Shown here piece after piece: positions 19,579-27,360 of a stretch of 64,000 nt of DNA (positions are counted from its first letter, which is position 1; each line of letters starts with the position of its first letter). Position numbers and translations under genes: made by a program. The notes under the pieces are model-generated. The model searched no databases and was not told the origin of the DNA. It saw only the letters and a list, made by a program, of their open reading frames with translations. Source of the stretch: Methylobacterium sp. UNC378MF (GTDB lineage Bacteria; Pseudomonadota; Alphaproteobacteria; Rhizobiales; Beijerinckiaceae); NCBI RefSeq assembly GCF_900103195.1, contig NZ_FMWU01000005.1, positions 186,001 through 250,000 on the forward strand, read 5' to 3'.

Positions 19579-19784
19579 TCCCGACGGCGCCCGAGACGGG
19601 GCGGTCGGGCGGGATCATGGACGGCCGTGGTTACCAATCTCCTCCGGTCTTTCTTGGGCTCCGAGGGAGGGATTCACCATCCGGACACTGGTTCAGGCGC
19701 TCAGCGGGCGGTGCGGATGTCGGTGCGCGCGAAAAGCGCGCTTATGCTGTGCGGTCAAAGCGCGACGCGAGATCGACCTCCGCC

Positions 19785-20903
19785 ATGCCGGATTCCGGAA
19801 TCCTGGTCCCGAAGACGATGCCATACCTGCCGCAGCTCGACGGGGTGCGGGCGGTCGCCATCCTGATCGTCTTCGCGGCCCATTGTGGCTACAGCCACTT
19901 GGTACCGGGCGGCTTCGGTGTGACCGTCTTCTTCTTCCTCAGCGGCTACCTGATCACCACGCTCCTGCGGATCGAGCGGGGTCAGACGGGCCGGGTATCG
20001 CTCTCGGCCTTCTACCTCCGGCGCAGCCTGCGCATCCTGCCGCCGATGTACCTGACCCTGCTTGCCTCCGGCGCGCTCAACGCCGCAGGGTTGCTGGACT
20101 GGATGCCGGTTGAACCGGCGGCGATCCTCGGACAGGCGACGTTCCTGACGAACTATCCCGGCCTGTTCGGCACCGAGGCGGTGCTGCCGGTGCCGCTGTG
20201 GAGCCTCGCCATCGAGGAGCACTTCTACCTCGTTTTCCCGCTGGCCTTCGTGCTCTGGCTCGGGCGCCTGCGGCCGCGCCGTGCGGCGCTGGCCTGCCTG
20301 GGGCTCTGCGCGGTGGTCCTGGCGATCCGGTGCGTGAACGTCTGGCGGCTGCCGGATTACAGCCTGAACTACAGCTGGACCCACACCCGGATCGACGCGA
20401 TCCTGTTCGGCTGCTGCCTCGGGTTATGGAACAACCCGGTGATCCCGGCCGACCGGGCGTGGCGCCCCACGCTCTGGCACGTCGCGGCCAGCCTCGCGGT
20501 CATCCTCGGGACCCTGGCAATCCGCGATCCCGCGTTCCGGGAGAGCCTGCGCTACACGCTCCAGAGCGCCGCCCTGTTCGTGCCCTTCGCGTACCTGCTC
20601 CACGGCGAGGGGCCCGCGGTGCGGCTGCTGGCGAGCCGGCCGATGCGTCAGCTCGGGCTGTGGTCCTACAGCTTCTACCTCGCGCACATGACCGTGGTGG
20701 CCCTGGTGCTGCACCTGCGGCCCGGGCTGCACGGCGTCGGGCTGATGCTGGCGGCCTTCCCGGTGACCTTGCTGTGGTGCTGGGGGATGTACGGGCTCGT
20801 CGAGCGCCCCTGCGCGCGCCTCCGCCGCCGCCTCCTGGCGGATCGGCCGCAGGAGCCGAGCCTGGCCGAGGGCGGCCGCCGAGCCGGGGTCACGCCCGCC
20901 TGA
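19785..20903 (+). CDS. Acyltransferase family 3 (OafA/YrhL-like) membrane protein
   Basis: 372 aa from the ATG at 19785 (an ATG at 19818 is also possible). Integral membrane protein of about ten helices that moves acyl groups, usually acetyl, onto extracytoplasmic glycans. The opening LPQLDGVRAVAILIVFAAH carries the family Arg and His, followed by GGFGVTVFFFLSGYLIT and YLRRSLRILPPMYL; LWSLAIEEHFYLVFPL is the second signature. The substrate (LPS O-antigen, exopolysaccharide or periplasmic glucan) is unknown. The last 14 nt overlap the convergent GH10 gene. Confidence 0.92.
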   Translation: MPDSGILVPKTMPYLPQLDGVRAVAILIVFAAHCGYSHLVPGGFGVTVFFFLSGYLITTLLRIERGQTGRVSLSAFYLRRSLRILPPMYLTLLASGALNAAGLLDWMPVEPAAILGQATFLTNYPGLFGTEAVLPVPLWSLAIEEHFYLVFPLAFVLWLGRLRPRRAALACLGLCAVVLAIRCVNVWRLPDYSLNYSWTHTRIDAILFGCCLGLWNNPVIPADRAWRPTLWHVAASLAVILGTLAIRDPAFRESLRYTLQSAALFVPFAYLLHGEGPAVRLLASRPMRQLGLWSYSFYLAHMTVVALVLHLRPGLHGVGLMLAAFPVTLLWCWGMYGLVERPCARLRRRLLADRPQEPSLAEGGRRAGVTPA

Positions 20904-22068
20904 GCGTCTCGCGGGCGGCCCTGTGATCCGGCGCGGCCTCGAAGGCCGCCTTCAGGGCGTGCCACAGGGGCTTGCGCCGGAACTGCGCGTCGAGCGGCAG
21001 GGCCCGCTGCGGCAGGCCGTCGGGCCGCTTGCGGTAGGGGTGGTCGTTCAGCCACGTGTCCGGGTCGTAGATGTCCCAGGTCAGGACGTCGAGGCAGGCC
21101 GGCTCGTCCAGCACCACGTCGAGGTAGCGCCTTGCGTAATCGGCCACCATCCGGTCGCGGGTCGCCACGTCGGACGGGAAGGCGCGGTCGTCGATGTCGA
21201 GTTCGGTGATCTCGATCCCGAGCCCCATCTGGCCGATCTCCCGCAGGAAGCGCCGCAGCTGGCCCTGGTCGATCGGGATCGTGCTGGTGAGGTGCGACTG
21301 AAGCCCGAAACGCCGGATCGGCACGCCGCGGGACCGCATCGCCTCCAGGCGGCGCAGCACCTTGGTGCGCTTGGCCTCCATCCAGGGGACGCCCTGCTCC
21401 ACCGCGTCCTCGTTCCACGTGCCGGCGGCGGCCGGATCGGTCTCGTGCAGAATGCGGAAGGCGAGATCGACGTAGCCGGGGCCGATCGCGGCGAGCCAGG
21501 GGGAGTCGCGCAGGCCGCCGCCGCGGTCGGGGTCGGCCTCGTTGCCGAGGATCTCGTTGACCACGTCCCAGGCGACGATCTGGCCCCGGTAATGGCCCGC
21601 CACCGTCTCGATCCAGCGCCGCATGAAGTCCTCGGCCTGGACGGCGCTCGCCCGGCCGAGCAGCGGCCCGACCCAGGGCGGCAGCGCCGCGTGCCAGACG
21701 AGCGTATGGCCGCGCATGCGCTGGCCGTTCCCCCTGGCGAAGCGCAGGATCGCATCGCCGCGGGCGAAGTCGGTCTTGCCGGGCGCCGGCAGGACCTCCT
21801 CCATCTTCATCTCGGTGCCGCAGACGAGGATGCCACATTCCCGCGCCACCGCCTGACGGTAGGCGGGCGTCGCGTCGAAGCGGTGGAACGGCACCTCGCA
21901 GCCGTACGTCAGGCCCTTGGCGGCCGCGGCGGCCTGGAGGCTGTCACCCGACCAGGACGGCCGTCCCAGGGGCCCGAACCCCGCCGGGCCGGCCGCTCGC
22001 GCCGCGTTGGCGAGGCCGAGGGACGCCGCGCCGGCGAGGATCGACCGGCGGCTCGGGGGAGGGGACAT
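20890..22068 (-). CDS. Glycoside hydrolase family 10 (endo-1,4-beta-xylanase-like), Tat-exported
   Basis: 392 aa from the ATG at 22068. Residues 6-28 are a twin-arginine signal (SRRSILAGAASLGLANAARA). GH10 catalytic residues are present: acid/base Glu in WDVVNE near 169 and nucleophile Glu in ITELDI near 288, with RGHTLVWH and LQSHL around the active site. GH10 enzymes cut beta-1,4-xylan; in a plant-associated methylotroph this may act on plant cell-wall xylan, but no transporter or xylosidase is nearby. Export in folded form via Tat is unusual for GH10 and seems real here. Confidence 0.93.
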   Translation of the reverse strand: MSPPPSRRSILAGAASLGLANAARAAGPAGFGPLGRPSWSGDSLQAAAAAKGLTYGCEVPFHRFDATPAYRQAVARECGILVCGTEMKMEEVLPAPGKTDFARGDAILRFARGNGQRMRGHTLVWHAALPPWVGPLLGRASAVQAEDFMRRWIETVAGHYRGQIVAWDVVNEILGNEADPDRGGGLRDSPWLAAIGPGYVDLAFRILHETDPAAAGTWNEDAVEQGVPWMEAKRTKVLRRLEAMRSRGVPIRRFGLQSHLTSTIPIDQGQLRRFLREIGQMGLGIEITELDIDDRAFPSDVATRDRMVADYARRYLDVVLDEPACLDVLTWDIYDPDTWLNDHPYRKRPDGLPQRALPLDAQFRRKPLWHALKAAFEAAPDHRAARETLRRA

Positions 22069-22224
22069 CCGGGTGCTTCGTTCCGAGAGGTGTTCCGCCA
22101 CCCTAGCAGAAGCCGCCGCAGCGGCGATCCGTTGGTTCTGCCGGCGCGCGCGCGGTCCGGCCGCCAACTCGCCTTCCTGTCGGGTTGCCCCATCTGAAGG
22201 GCGCCAGTCAGCCGAGGATCCGTC

Positions 22225-23067
22225 ATGAGCCAGCACCCCGCGATCAGCCCGGGCCGCAGCGCGATCGTCACCGGCGCCGCGAGCGGCATCGGGCTCGCCG
22301 CCGCGCAGGCCTTCGCGCGGGCCGGCATGAATGTCTGGCTCGCGGATCTGCCGGGGCCGGCCCTGGACGCGGCCCGGGCCGCCGTGGCCGAACTCGCCGC
22401 CGTCGAGGTCCGGGCCGTGCCCACCGACGTGTCGGATCGCGGAGCGATGGAGGCCCTGGCGGCCGCCGCCGGCCGGGCCGGACCGCCGGCCCTGGTGATG
22501 CTGAATGCCGGGATCGAGGCCGGCGGAAAATTGTTCTCCGACGCCGACACCTGGACGCGGATCCTGGGCACCAATCTCGGTGGCGTGGTCAACGGCATCC
22601 ACGCCTTCGCGCCCGGCATGATCGAAGGCGGCAAGCCCGGGGCGATCATCGTCACCGGCTCGAAGCAGGGCATCACCACGCCGCCGGGCAACGCGCCCTA
22701 CAACGTCTCGAAGGCGGGGGTGAAGGCGGTCACCGAGGCGCTCGCCCACGAGCTGCGCAACCGGGAGGGCTGCCACACCACCGCCCACCTGCTGATCCCG
22801 GGCTTCGTCTACACGGGTCTCACGAAGGCGCGCGGCGTCGCCGAGAAGCCCGCCGGGGCCTGGACGCCCGACGAGACCGTGGCCTTCCTGCTGGAGCGGC
22901 TCGCCGCCGGCGACTTCTACATCCTCTGCCCCGACAACGAGACCACGCGGGCCCAGGATCAGAAGCGGATCGCCTGGGCGGCCGGCGACATCGTCGAGAA
23001 CCGGCCCGCCCTGTCGCGCTGGCATCCGGACTATGCCGAGGCGTTCAAGCGATACATGGAGGGGTGA
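22225..23067 (+). CDS. Short-chain dehydrogenase/reductase
   Basis: 280 aa. Classical SDR: cofactor motif TGAASGIG (16-23), NAG in LMLNAGIE, and catalytic YNVSK near residue 158. After the Rossmann core comes an extended C-terminus (DFYILCPDNETTRAQDQKRIAWAAGDI) typical of a subgroup with roughly 280 residues. Presumably NAD(P)-dependent oxidation or reduction of an alcohol/carbonyl; substrate unknown. GAGGATCC precedes the ATG. Divergent from the GH10 gene by 156 nt. Confidence 0.9.
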   Translation: MSQHPAISPGRSAIVTGAASGIGLAAAQAFARAGMNVWLADLPGPALDAARAAVAELAAVEVRAVPTDVSDRGAMEALAAAAGRAGPPALVMLNAGIEAGGKLFSDADTWTRILGTNLGGVVNGIHAFAPGMIEGGKPGAIIVTGSKQGITTPPGNAPYNVSKAGVKAVTEALAHELRNREGCHTTAHLLIPGFVYTGLTKARGVAEKPAGAWTPDETVAFLLERLAAGDFYILCPDNETTRAQDQKRIAWAAGDIVENRPALSRWHPDYAEAFKRYMEG

Positions 23068-23086
23068 CCCACGCGGCCTCGCGCTG

Positions 23087-23119
23087 CCCTGGGTCACTTC
23101 GCTCCGCTCGTGATGACGG
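23087..23119. repeat. Palindromic repeat family A, single arm
   Basis: One arm of the dispersed palindrome (CCCTGGGTCACTTCGCTCCG..., ending GATGACGG), 20 nt after the SDR stop. It faces outward from the arm at 23162, so it is a separate, half-size copy. The reverse complement would pair with the 23162 arm with few mismatches. Confidence 0.75.
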
Positions 23120-23161
23120 AGGAGCGAGACCCGTCGCGTGACTGCGCGGGATGCCGCGTTC

Positions 23162-23564
23162 GCCGTCTTTGCGAGCGCAGCGAAGCAATCCAGGGATCCG
23201 CGACGCCGGACCCGTTCACGCGAGATCGGGATACAGGTCGTTCCAGTCCGGATTCATCGCCTCGATCAGCGCGAGCTTCTTCTTCCGTGAGCCCGCCTTG
23301 ATCTGCTTCTCGCGGGTGATGGCCTCATTCATCGTCGGATAGCGCTCGTACCAGACGAGGCGTTCGCAAGCGTAGCGGCTCGTGAAACCGGGAAGCAGCG
23401 CCTCCCGGTGCTCGCAGACCCGCCTGGCGAGGTTCGAGGTCACGCCGGTGTAGAGCGTGCCGTTGCGGCGGCTCGCCATGATGTAGACGGCCGGCTCGCG
23501 CATCGTGCTGTCCTTCGGCGCCGCCGCGCTGCCCTGGGTTGCTTCGCTGCGCTCGCAAGGACGG
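23162..23564. repeat. Palindromic repeat family A, split copy enclosing a GIY-YIG gene
   Basis: The left arm (23162-23195, GTCTTTGCGAGCGCAGCGAA...CAGGG) and the right arm (23532-23564, CCCTGGGTTGCTTCGCTGCG...GACGG) are reverse complements. In other copies in the window they are 30-40 nt apart; here 336 nt lie between them. The sequence next to each arm still resembles the normal spacer (CGCGAC...GTTCACG on the left, GGCGCCG before the right arm), so the inner segment carrying the nuclease gene looks inserted into, or carried by, the element. Confidence 0.75.
23216..23503 (-). CDS. Small GIY-YIG nuclease-domain protein
   Basis: 95 aa, essentially one GIY-YIG domain of the YhbQ/UvrC-N type. 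Visible core: VYIMASRRNGTLYTGVTSNLARR with the two Tyr-containing strands and the catalytic Arg, EHR, and the metal-binding Glu in NEAITREKQIK. The ending NPDWNDLY is common in the small stand-alone proteins. Such domains nick or cut DNA. The gene sits exactly inside a split palindromic repeat, with the stop about 20 nt from the left arm and the start about 30 nt from the right one. Confidence 0.92.
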   Translation of the reverse strand: MREPAVYIMASRRNGTLYTGVTSNLARRVCEHREALLPGFTSRYACERLVWYERYPTMNEAITREKQIKAGSRKKKLALIEAMNPDWNDLYPDLA

Positions 23565-23722
23565 AGCGTGGCAGCGTGGACTTGCCCGGATCTGTCCCAG
23601 CCGCCCCCTGAACCGGACAGCGCTGGCCTGCGCCCCTCGTCTGGCGAAGCCCTTGCACACGGGCTAGGTCAGTGCGACGCAGCCGCCGCACGAGACCAGC
23701 GCACGACACCCGGGAGCCGCAC

Positions 23723-25195
23723 TTGGCCACGATCATCCCCGTCGCTTCCTTCGACTGCGTCGTGTTCGGCGCGACCGGCGATCTGACCGCGCGAAAGCTG
23801 CTGCCGGCGCTGTTCTACCGATTCCGCGACGGCCAGATCCCCGAGACCAGCCGGATCATCGGCGCCTCGCGCTCGGAATTGTCCCTCGACGCGTTCCGCG
23901 AGCACGCCCGCGACGCGCTCAAGCGTTTCGTCCCCGCAGCCGACCTGACCGATGACATGCTCGAGCGGTTCCTCGACCACGTCGATTACGTCGCGGTCGA
24001 TGGCGCCGGCGACAGCGGTTGGACCGACCTCGTCGCCAAGCTCGACGAGCGGCCCGACCAGGTCCGGCCCTACTACCTTGCCACCTCGCCCGACCTCTAC
24101 GGCTCGATCTGCCGCAACCTCGCCGCCCACGGGCTCGTCGGCGAGAAGTCCCGCGTCGTGCTGGAGAAGCCGATCGGCAAGGATCTGAAATCGGCCCGGG
24201 CGATCAACGACGCGGTCGGCGAGGTCTTCCCGGAATCGCAGATCTTCCGGATCGATCACTATCTCGGCAAGGAGACGGTCCAGAATCTGCTGTCACTCCG
24301 CTTTGCCAACACAATCTTCGAGCGGCTCTGGACGTCGGACGTGATCGACCATGTCCAGATTACGGTCGCCGAGACCGTCGGCGTCGAGGGCCGGGCCGGC
24401 TACTACGACACGTCGGGCGCGATGCGCGACATGCTGCAGAACCACATCCTGCAGCTCCTCTGCCTCACCGCCATGGAGAGCCCGCTCAATCTCGAGGCGA
24501 ACTCGGTCCGCGACGAGAAACTGAAGGTGCTGCGCGCCCTCAAGCCGATCACCAGCCAGGACATCCCCCTCGTGACCGTCCGCGGCCAGTACGTGGCCGG
24601 CGCGGTCGACGGGAAGCCTGTGGAGGGTTACCTCGCCGAACTCGGCCACGAGAGCCGGACCGAGACCTTCGTGGCCATGAAGGTTGAGATCCAGTCCGGA
24701 CGCTGGGCCGGCGTGCCGTTCTACCTGCGCACCGGCAAGCGCCTGCCCCAGAAGCTCTCCGAAATCGTGGTGCAGTTCCGCGCCTCGCCGTTCTCGATCT
24801 TTCCCGAGGAGGCGTTCGGCCGCGAGCCGAACCGCCTCGTGATCCGACTGCAGCCGCAGGAGGGCATGAAGCTCGAGGTGATGACCAAGGATCCGGGACC
24901 CGGCGGCCTGCGCCTGCGCCCGACCGACCTCGACATCTCCTTCGAGGAGACCTTCAAGCAGCGTTACCCTGACGCCTACGAGCGCCTGCTGATGGACGTG
25001 GTCCGCGGCAACGCGACGCTGTTCATGCGCCGTGACGAGGTCGAGGCCGCCTGGGCCTGGGCGGATGGCGTGCTCAAGGCCTGGGCCGACCGGCCCGAGG
25101 CGCCCCGGCCCTACCCGGCCGGGAGCTGGGGCCCGACCGCCGCCATTGCGCTGATCGAGCGCGACGGCCGCACGTGGCACGAGGAGCTGCGCTGA
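23723..25195 (+). CDS. zwf: Glucose-6-phosphate 1-dehydrogenase
   Basis: 490 aa from a TTG start at 23723, preceded by CGGGAG; this gives the normal family length and start MATIIPVASFDCVVFGATGDL. NADP-dependent oxidation of glucose-6-phosphate to 6-phosphogluconolactone. Motifs: nucleotide-binding GATGDL (15-20), the active-site peptide RIDHYLGKE near 175-183 (catalytic His and Lys), and EKPIGKDL. No pgl, edd or gnd follows; the next gene is an unrelated small ORF. A longer ATG frame from 23672 is less likely. Confidence 0.96.
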   Translation: MATIIPVASFDCVVFGATGDLTARKLLPALFYRFRDGQIPETSRIIGASRSELSLDAFREHARDALKRFVPAADLTDDMLERFLDHVDYVAVDGAGDSGWTDLVAKLDERPDQVRPYYLATSPDLYGSICRNLAAHGLVGEKSRVVLEKPIGKDLKSARAINDAVGEVFPESQIFRIDHYLGKETVQNLLSLRFANTIFERLWTSDVIDHVQITVAETVGVEGRAGYYDTSGAMRDMLQNHILQLLCLTAMESPLNLEANSVRDEKLKVLRALKPITSQDIPLVTVRGQYVAGAVDGKPVEGYLAELGHESRTETFVAMKVEIQSGRWAGVPFYLRTGKRLPQKLSEIVVQFRASPFSIFPEEAFGREPNRLVIRLQPQEGMKLEVMTKDPGPGGLRLRPTDLDISFEETFKQRYPDAYERLLMDVVRGNATLFMRRDEVEAAWAWADGVLKAWADRPEAPRPYPAGSWGPTAAIALIERDGRTWHEELR

Positions 25196-25330
25196 GGAGA
25201 TGCGGCAACGACGTTCCGCGGCTTACGGCCAAGCTGCCTTGATACGGTCAAGCCAGATGTGAAATCTGTCTGTGCCGCCGGACACCGCCCCGCGAGAGGG
25301 CGGATACGGCTCAGCACGAGGGATCATCAC

Positions 25331-25531
25331 ATGCTGGACAACCATCAGCACGCGGCCGCCCAGGCCGAGCGTCGCCTGGAGCGTTCGGTTGCGGCCGCCC
25401 TGCGCGTCATCGCCGCCGCCCATGTCGAACGGCAGGCTCCGCCGATCTCCGCCGCCCGCCGCCGCCTGAGCGAGGTCTACGGCGCCACCCGTCTGGCGCG
25501 GCGCCTGGAGCAGGAGCGCCGGACCGCCTGA
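25331..25531 (+). CDS. Small Arg/Ala-rich hypothetical protein
   Basis: 66 aa, predicted helical and basic (AERRLERSVAAALRVIAAAH, later RRRLSEVYGATRLARRLEQERR). A GAGGGA ribosome binding site 8 nt ahead of the ATG supports translation. No signal peptide, no Cys, no recognised domain. It lies between zwf and the convergent opgD gene. Function unknown. Confidence 0.55.
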   Translation: MLDNHQHAAAQAERRLERSVAAALRVIAAAHVERQAPPISAARRRLSEVYGATRLARRLEQERRTA

Positions 25532-25574
25532 AGCGGCCCGAACCGTCCCGCGCCGTCGCGACGGAGGACCGTAT

Positions 25575-27299
25575 CTAAACGGCGGCGTCCCAGGTCTCGC
25601 TGAGGGGGACCGTCCCGCGGACCAGCCGGGCGCGCAGCACGACGTCGCCCGGCGGCGCCGGGTCCGGCGGGCGCCATTCGACATAGATGCGCCAGCCGCC
25701 GGTCTGCGGCACGAAATTGGCCACCGGATCGTGCATCGTGCCGGCGCTGGCCGAGACCTCCGCGGCGACCGCGTCGTCGGCATCCTTCGGGAGAGCCGGT
25801 CCCGCGAAGTCGATCACGCAGAGCCGCCGCCGGGGGCTCGGCGGGTTCAACGGGCGCAGGCGCTCCGCCGAGCCGAACCGCGTCGATGTCACCCGGGCCA
25901 GGGCGGCCTCCGGGATCGCCGGCACCGGCTCAGCCCCCACGGTGGTCAGGCCGTAGGCGACGTGCAGCGGCGCGCCGGGCTGCGCCGGGACCGCCGGCAC
26001 GAAGGCCGCCACGATGTTGTCCATGTACTCCTCGTCCGACGGGATCTCGAAGAGCTGCACGGCGCCGTCCGCGAAAGCGCCCCTGTCAGAATCCGGGGCC
26101 ACCCACAGGCCCGGCCGCGCCTCGTGGCGCGCTTCCACGTCGAGATAGGCCGCGAAGTTACGCTCCCGCTGCAGCAGCCCAAAGCCGGCCAGCGGCCTGG
26201 TCGCGAAGGCGGAGATCTGAGGCTGTTTGCGTCCGTTGACCAGGGGCCGCCAGATCCGATCGACCTGCGCCGCATCGGCGCCGGCCGCGACGCAGAGGCC
26301 GTCGGAATCGTGCACCTGCGGCCGGAAATCGTCGAACGGCTCGGCGCCCCGCGCTCCGGGCCCGTTCTGGCCGTACAGGAACATGCTGGTGAGCGGCGCC
26401 AGCCCGAGCTTCGAGAGCGCCCGGCGCGGATGGAGCGCCGCGGTGACGGCGATCCGGGCCGGGTCGCCGGGCGCGATCTCGAACCGGTAGGCGCCGGCTA
26501 CGCTCGGGCTGTCGAGGAGGGAGAGCACCGTCAAAGTGCGTGCGCCCGGCTCCGGCTCGCAGATCCAGTGGGCGACGAAGTCGGGAAACTCCTCACCCTC
26601 GGGCGCACCGGTGCCGATGGCGAGCCCCCGGGCCGAGAGCCCGTATTCCTGGTTGGCCGCGCGCAGGCGGAAATAGGAGGCGCCCAGGAAGACGAGGAAT
26701 TCCTCCTGAAAGCCCTTCGGGCGCCAGACCGGCATGTCCGGGAAGGCGTAGTGCAGGCGGAAGCCCGCGAAGCCGAGATCCGCCGGGAAGCTCTGGCCGG
26801 CGAGCCGCGAGCCCAGATCGAACAGTCGGGCTTCGTACGGGATCAGGCGTGCGGGCTCGTGGAGCGGCTGGAAGTAGAGCGCCACGCGCTTGCGTTGCAG
26901 AAAGCCGCGGTGAAACAACTGGGCGCTGAAATGCGCGCCGAGGCGCAGGCTGGCGTCCGGCCGGAAGATGATGGCCCGGTAGCCGTCGTAGTCGAGGCCG
27001 GCGAGCACCGGCGGCAGATCCTCGGGCGGTGCAGCGTAGGGCGCGGCCGCAAGCTGCGCCGCCTGGGCAGACAGGGTTTCGAAGGTCATCGCATCGCCCT
27101 GCGGCGGAAGCGCCGGCCCGGCCCACGTTCTGGACCCATTCAGATCAGCCGCGCTAGGTAGAACCGTGCCGGCAGCCGCGGCCAGAGCTGTTCGAAGAAT
27201 GCGGCGCCGGGAGGGGGGATTGATCCGTTCGGCTTCCGGCGGCCTGGGCTGCCGGGTCGGCTCCGTATCCTCACCCCGCATATCGGTGTCCACGGTCAT
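25575..27299 (-). CDS. opgD: Periplasmic glucan biosynthesis protein OpgD/MdoG family
   Basis: 574 aa. A twin-arginine signal (PSRRRILRTALAAAAGTVLP, residues 29-48) favours OpgD over Sec-exported OpgG. The mature protein has the MdoG fold: FETLSAQAAQLAAAPYAAPPEDLPPVLAGLDYDGYRAIIF near the start and LYGQNGPG in the middle. Needed for making osmoregulated periplasmic glucans, branching or releasing the beta-glucan backbone made by OpgH. Transcribed divergently from opgH with 61 nt between starts, in contrast to the collinear opgGH operon of enterobacteria. Confidence 0.88.
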   Translation of the reverse strand: MTVDTDMRGEDTEPTRQPRPPEAERINPPSRRRILRTALAAAAGTVLPSAADLNGSRTWAGPALPPQGDAMTFETLSAQAAQLAAAPYAAPPEDLPPVLAGLDYDGYRAIIFRPDASLRLGAHFSAQLFHRGFLQRKRVALYFQPLHEPARLIPYEARLFDLGSRLAGQSFPADLGFAGFRLHYAFPDMPVWRPKGFQEEFLVFLGASYFRLRAANQEYGLSARGLAIGTGAPEGEEFPDFVAHWICEPEPGARTLTVLSLLDSPSVAGAYRFEIAPGDPARIAVTAALHPRRALSKLGLAPLTSMFLYGQNGPGARGAEPFDDFRPQVHDSDGLCVAAGADAAQVDRIWRPLVNGRKQPQISAFATRPLAGFGLLQRERNFAAYLDVEARHEARPGLWVAPDSDRGAFADGAVQLFEIPSDEEYMDNIVAAFVPAVPAQPGAPLHVAYGLTTVGAEPVPAIPEAALARVTSTRFGSAERLRPLNPPSPRRRLCVIDFAGPALPKDADDAVAAEVSASAGTMHDPVANFVPQTGGWRIYVEWRPPDPAPPGDVVLRARLVRGTVPLSETWDAAV

Positions 27300-27360
27300 C
27301 GGTTCCCGGCCTTAGACGGCGGGGCGGCCGGCAGCCTTCCACGGTCGAGTTCCTCGCGCC

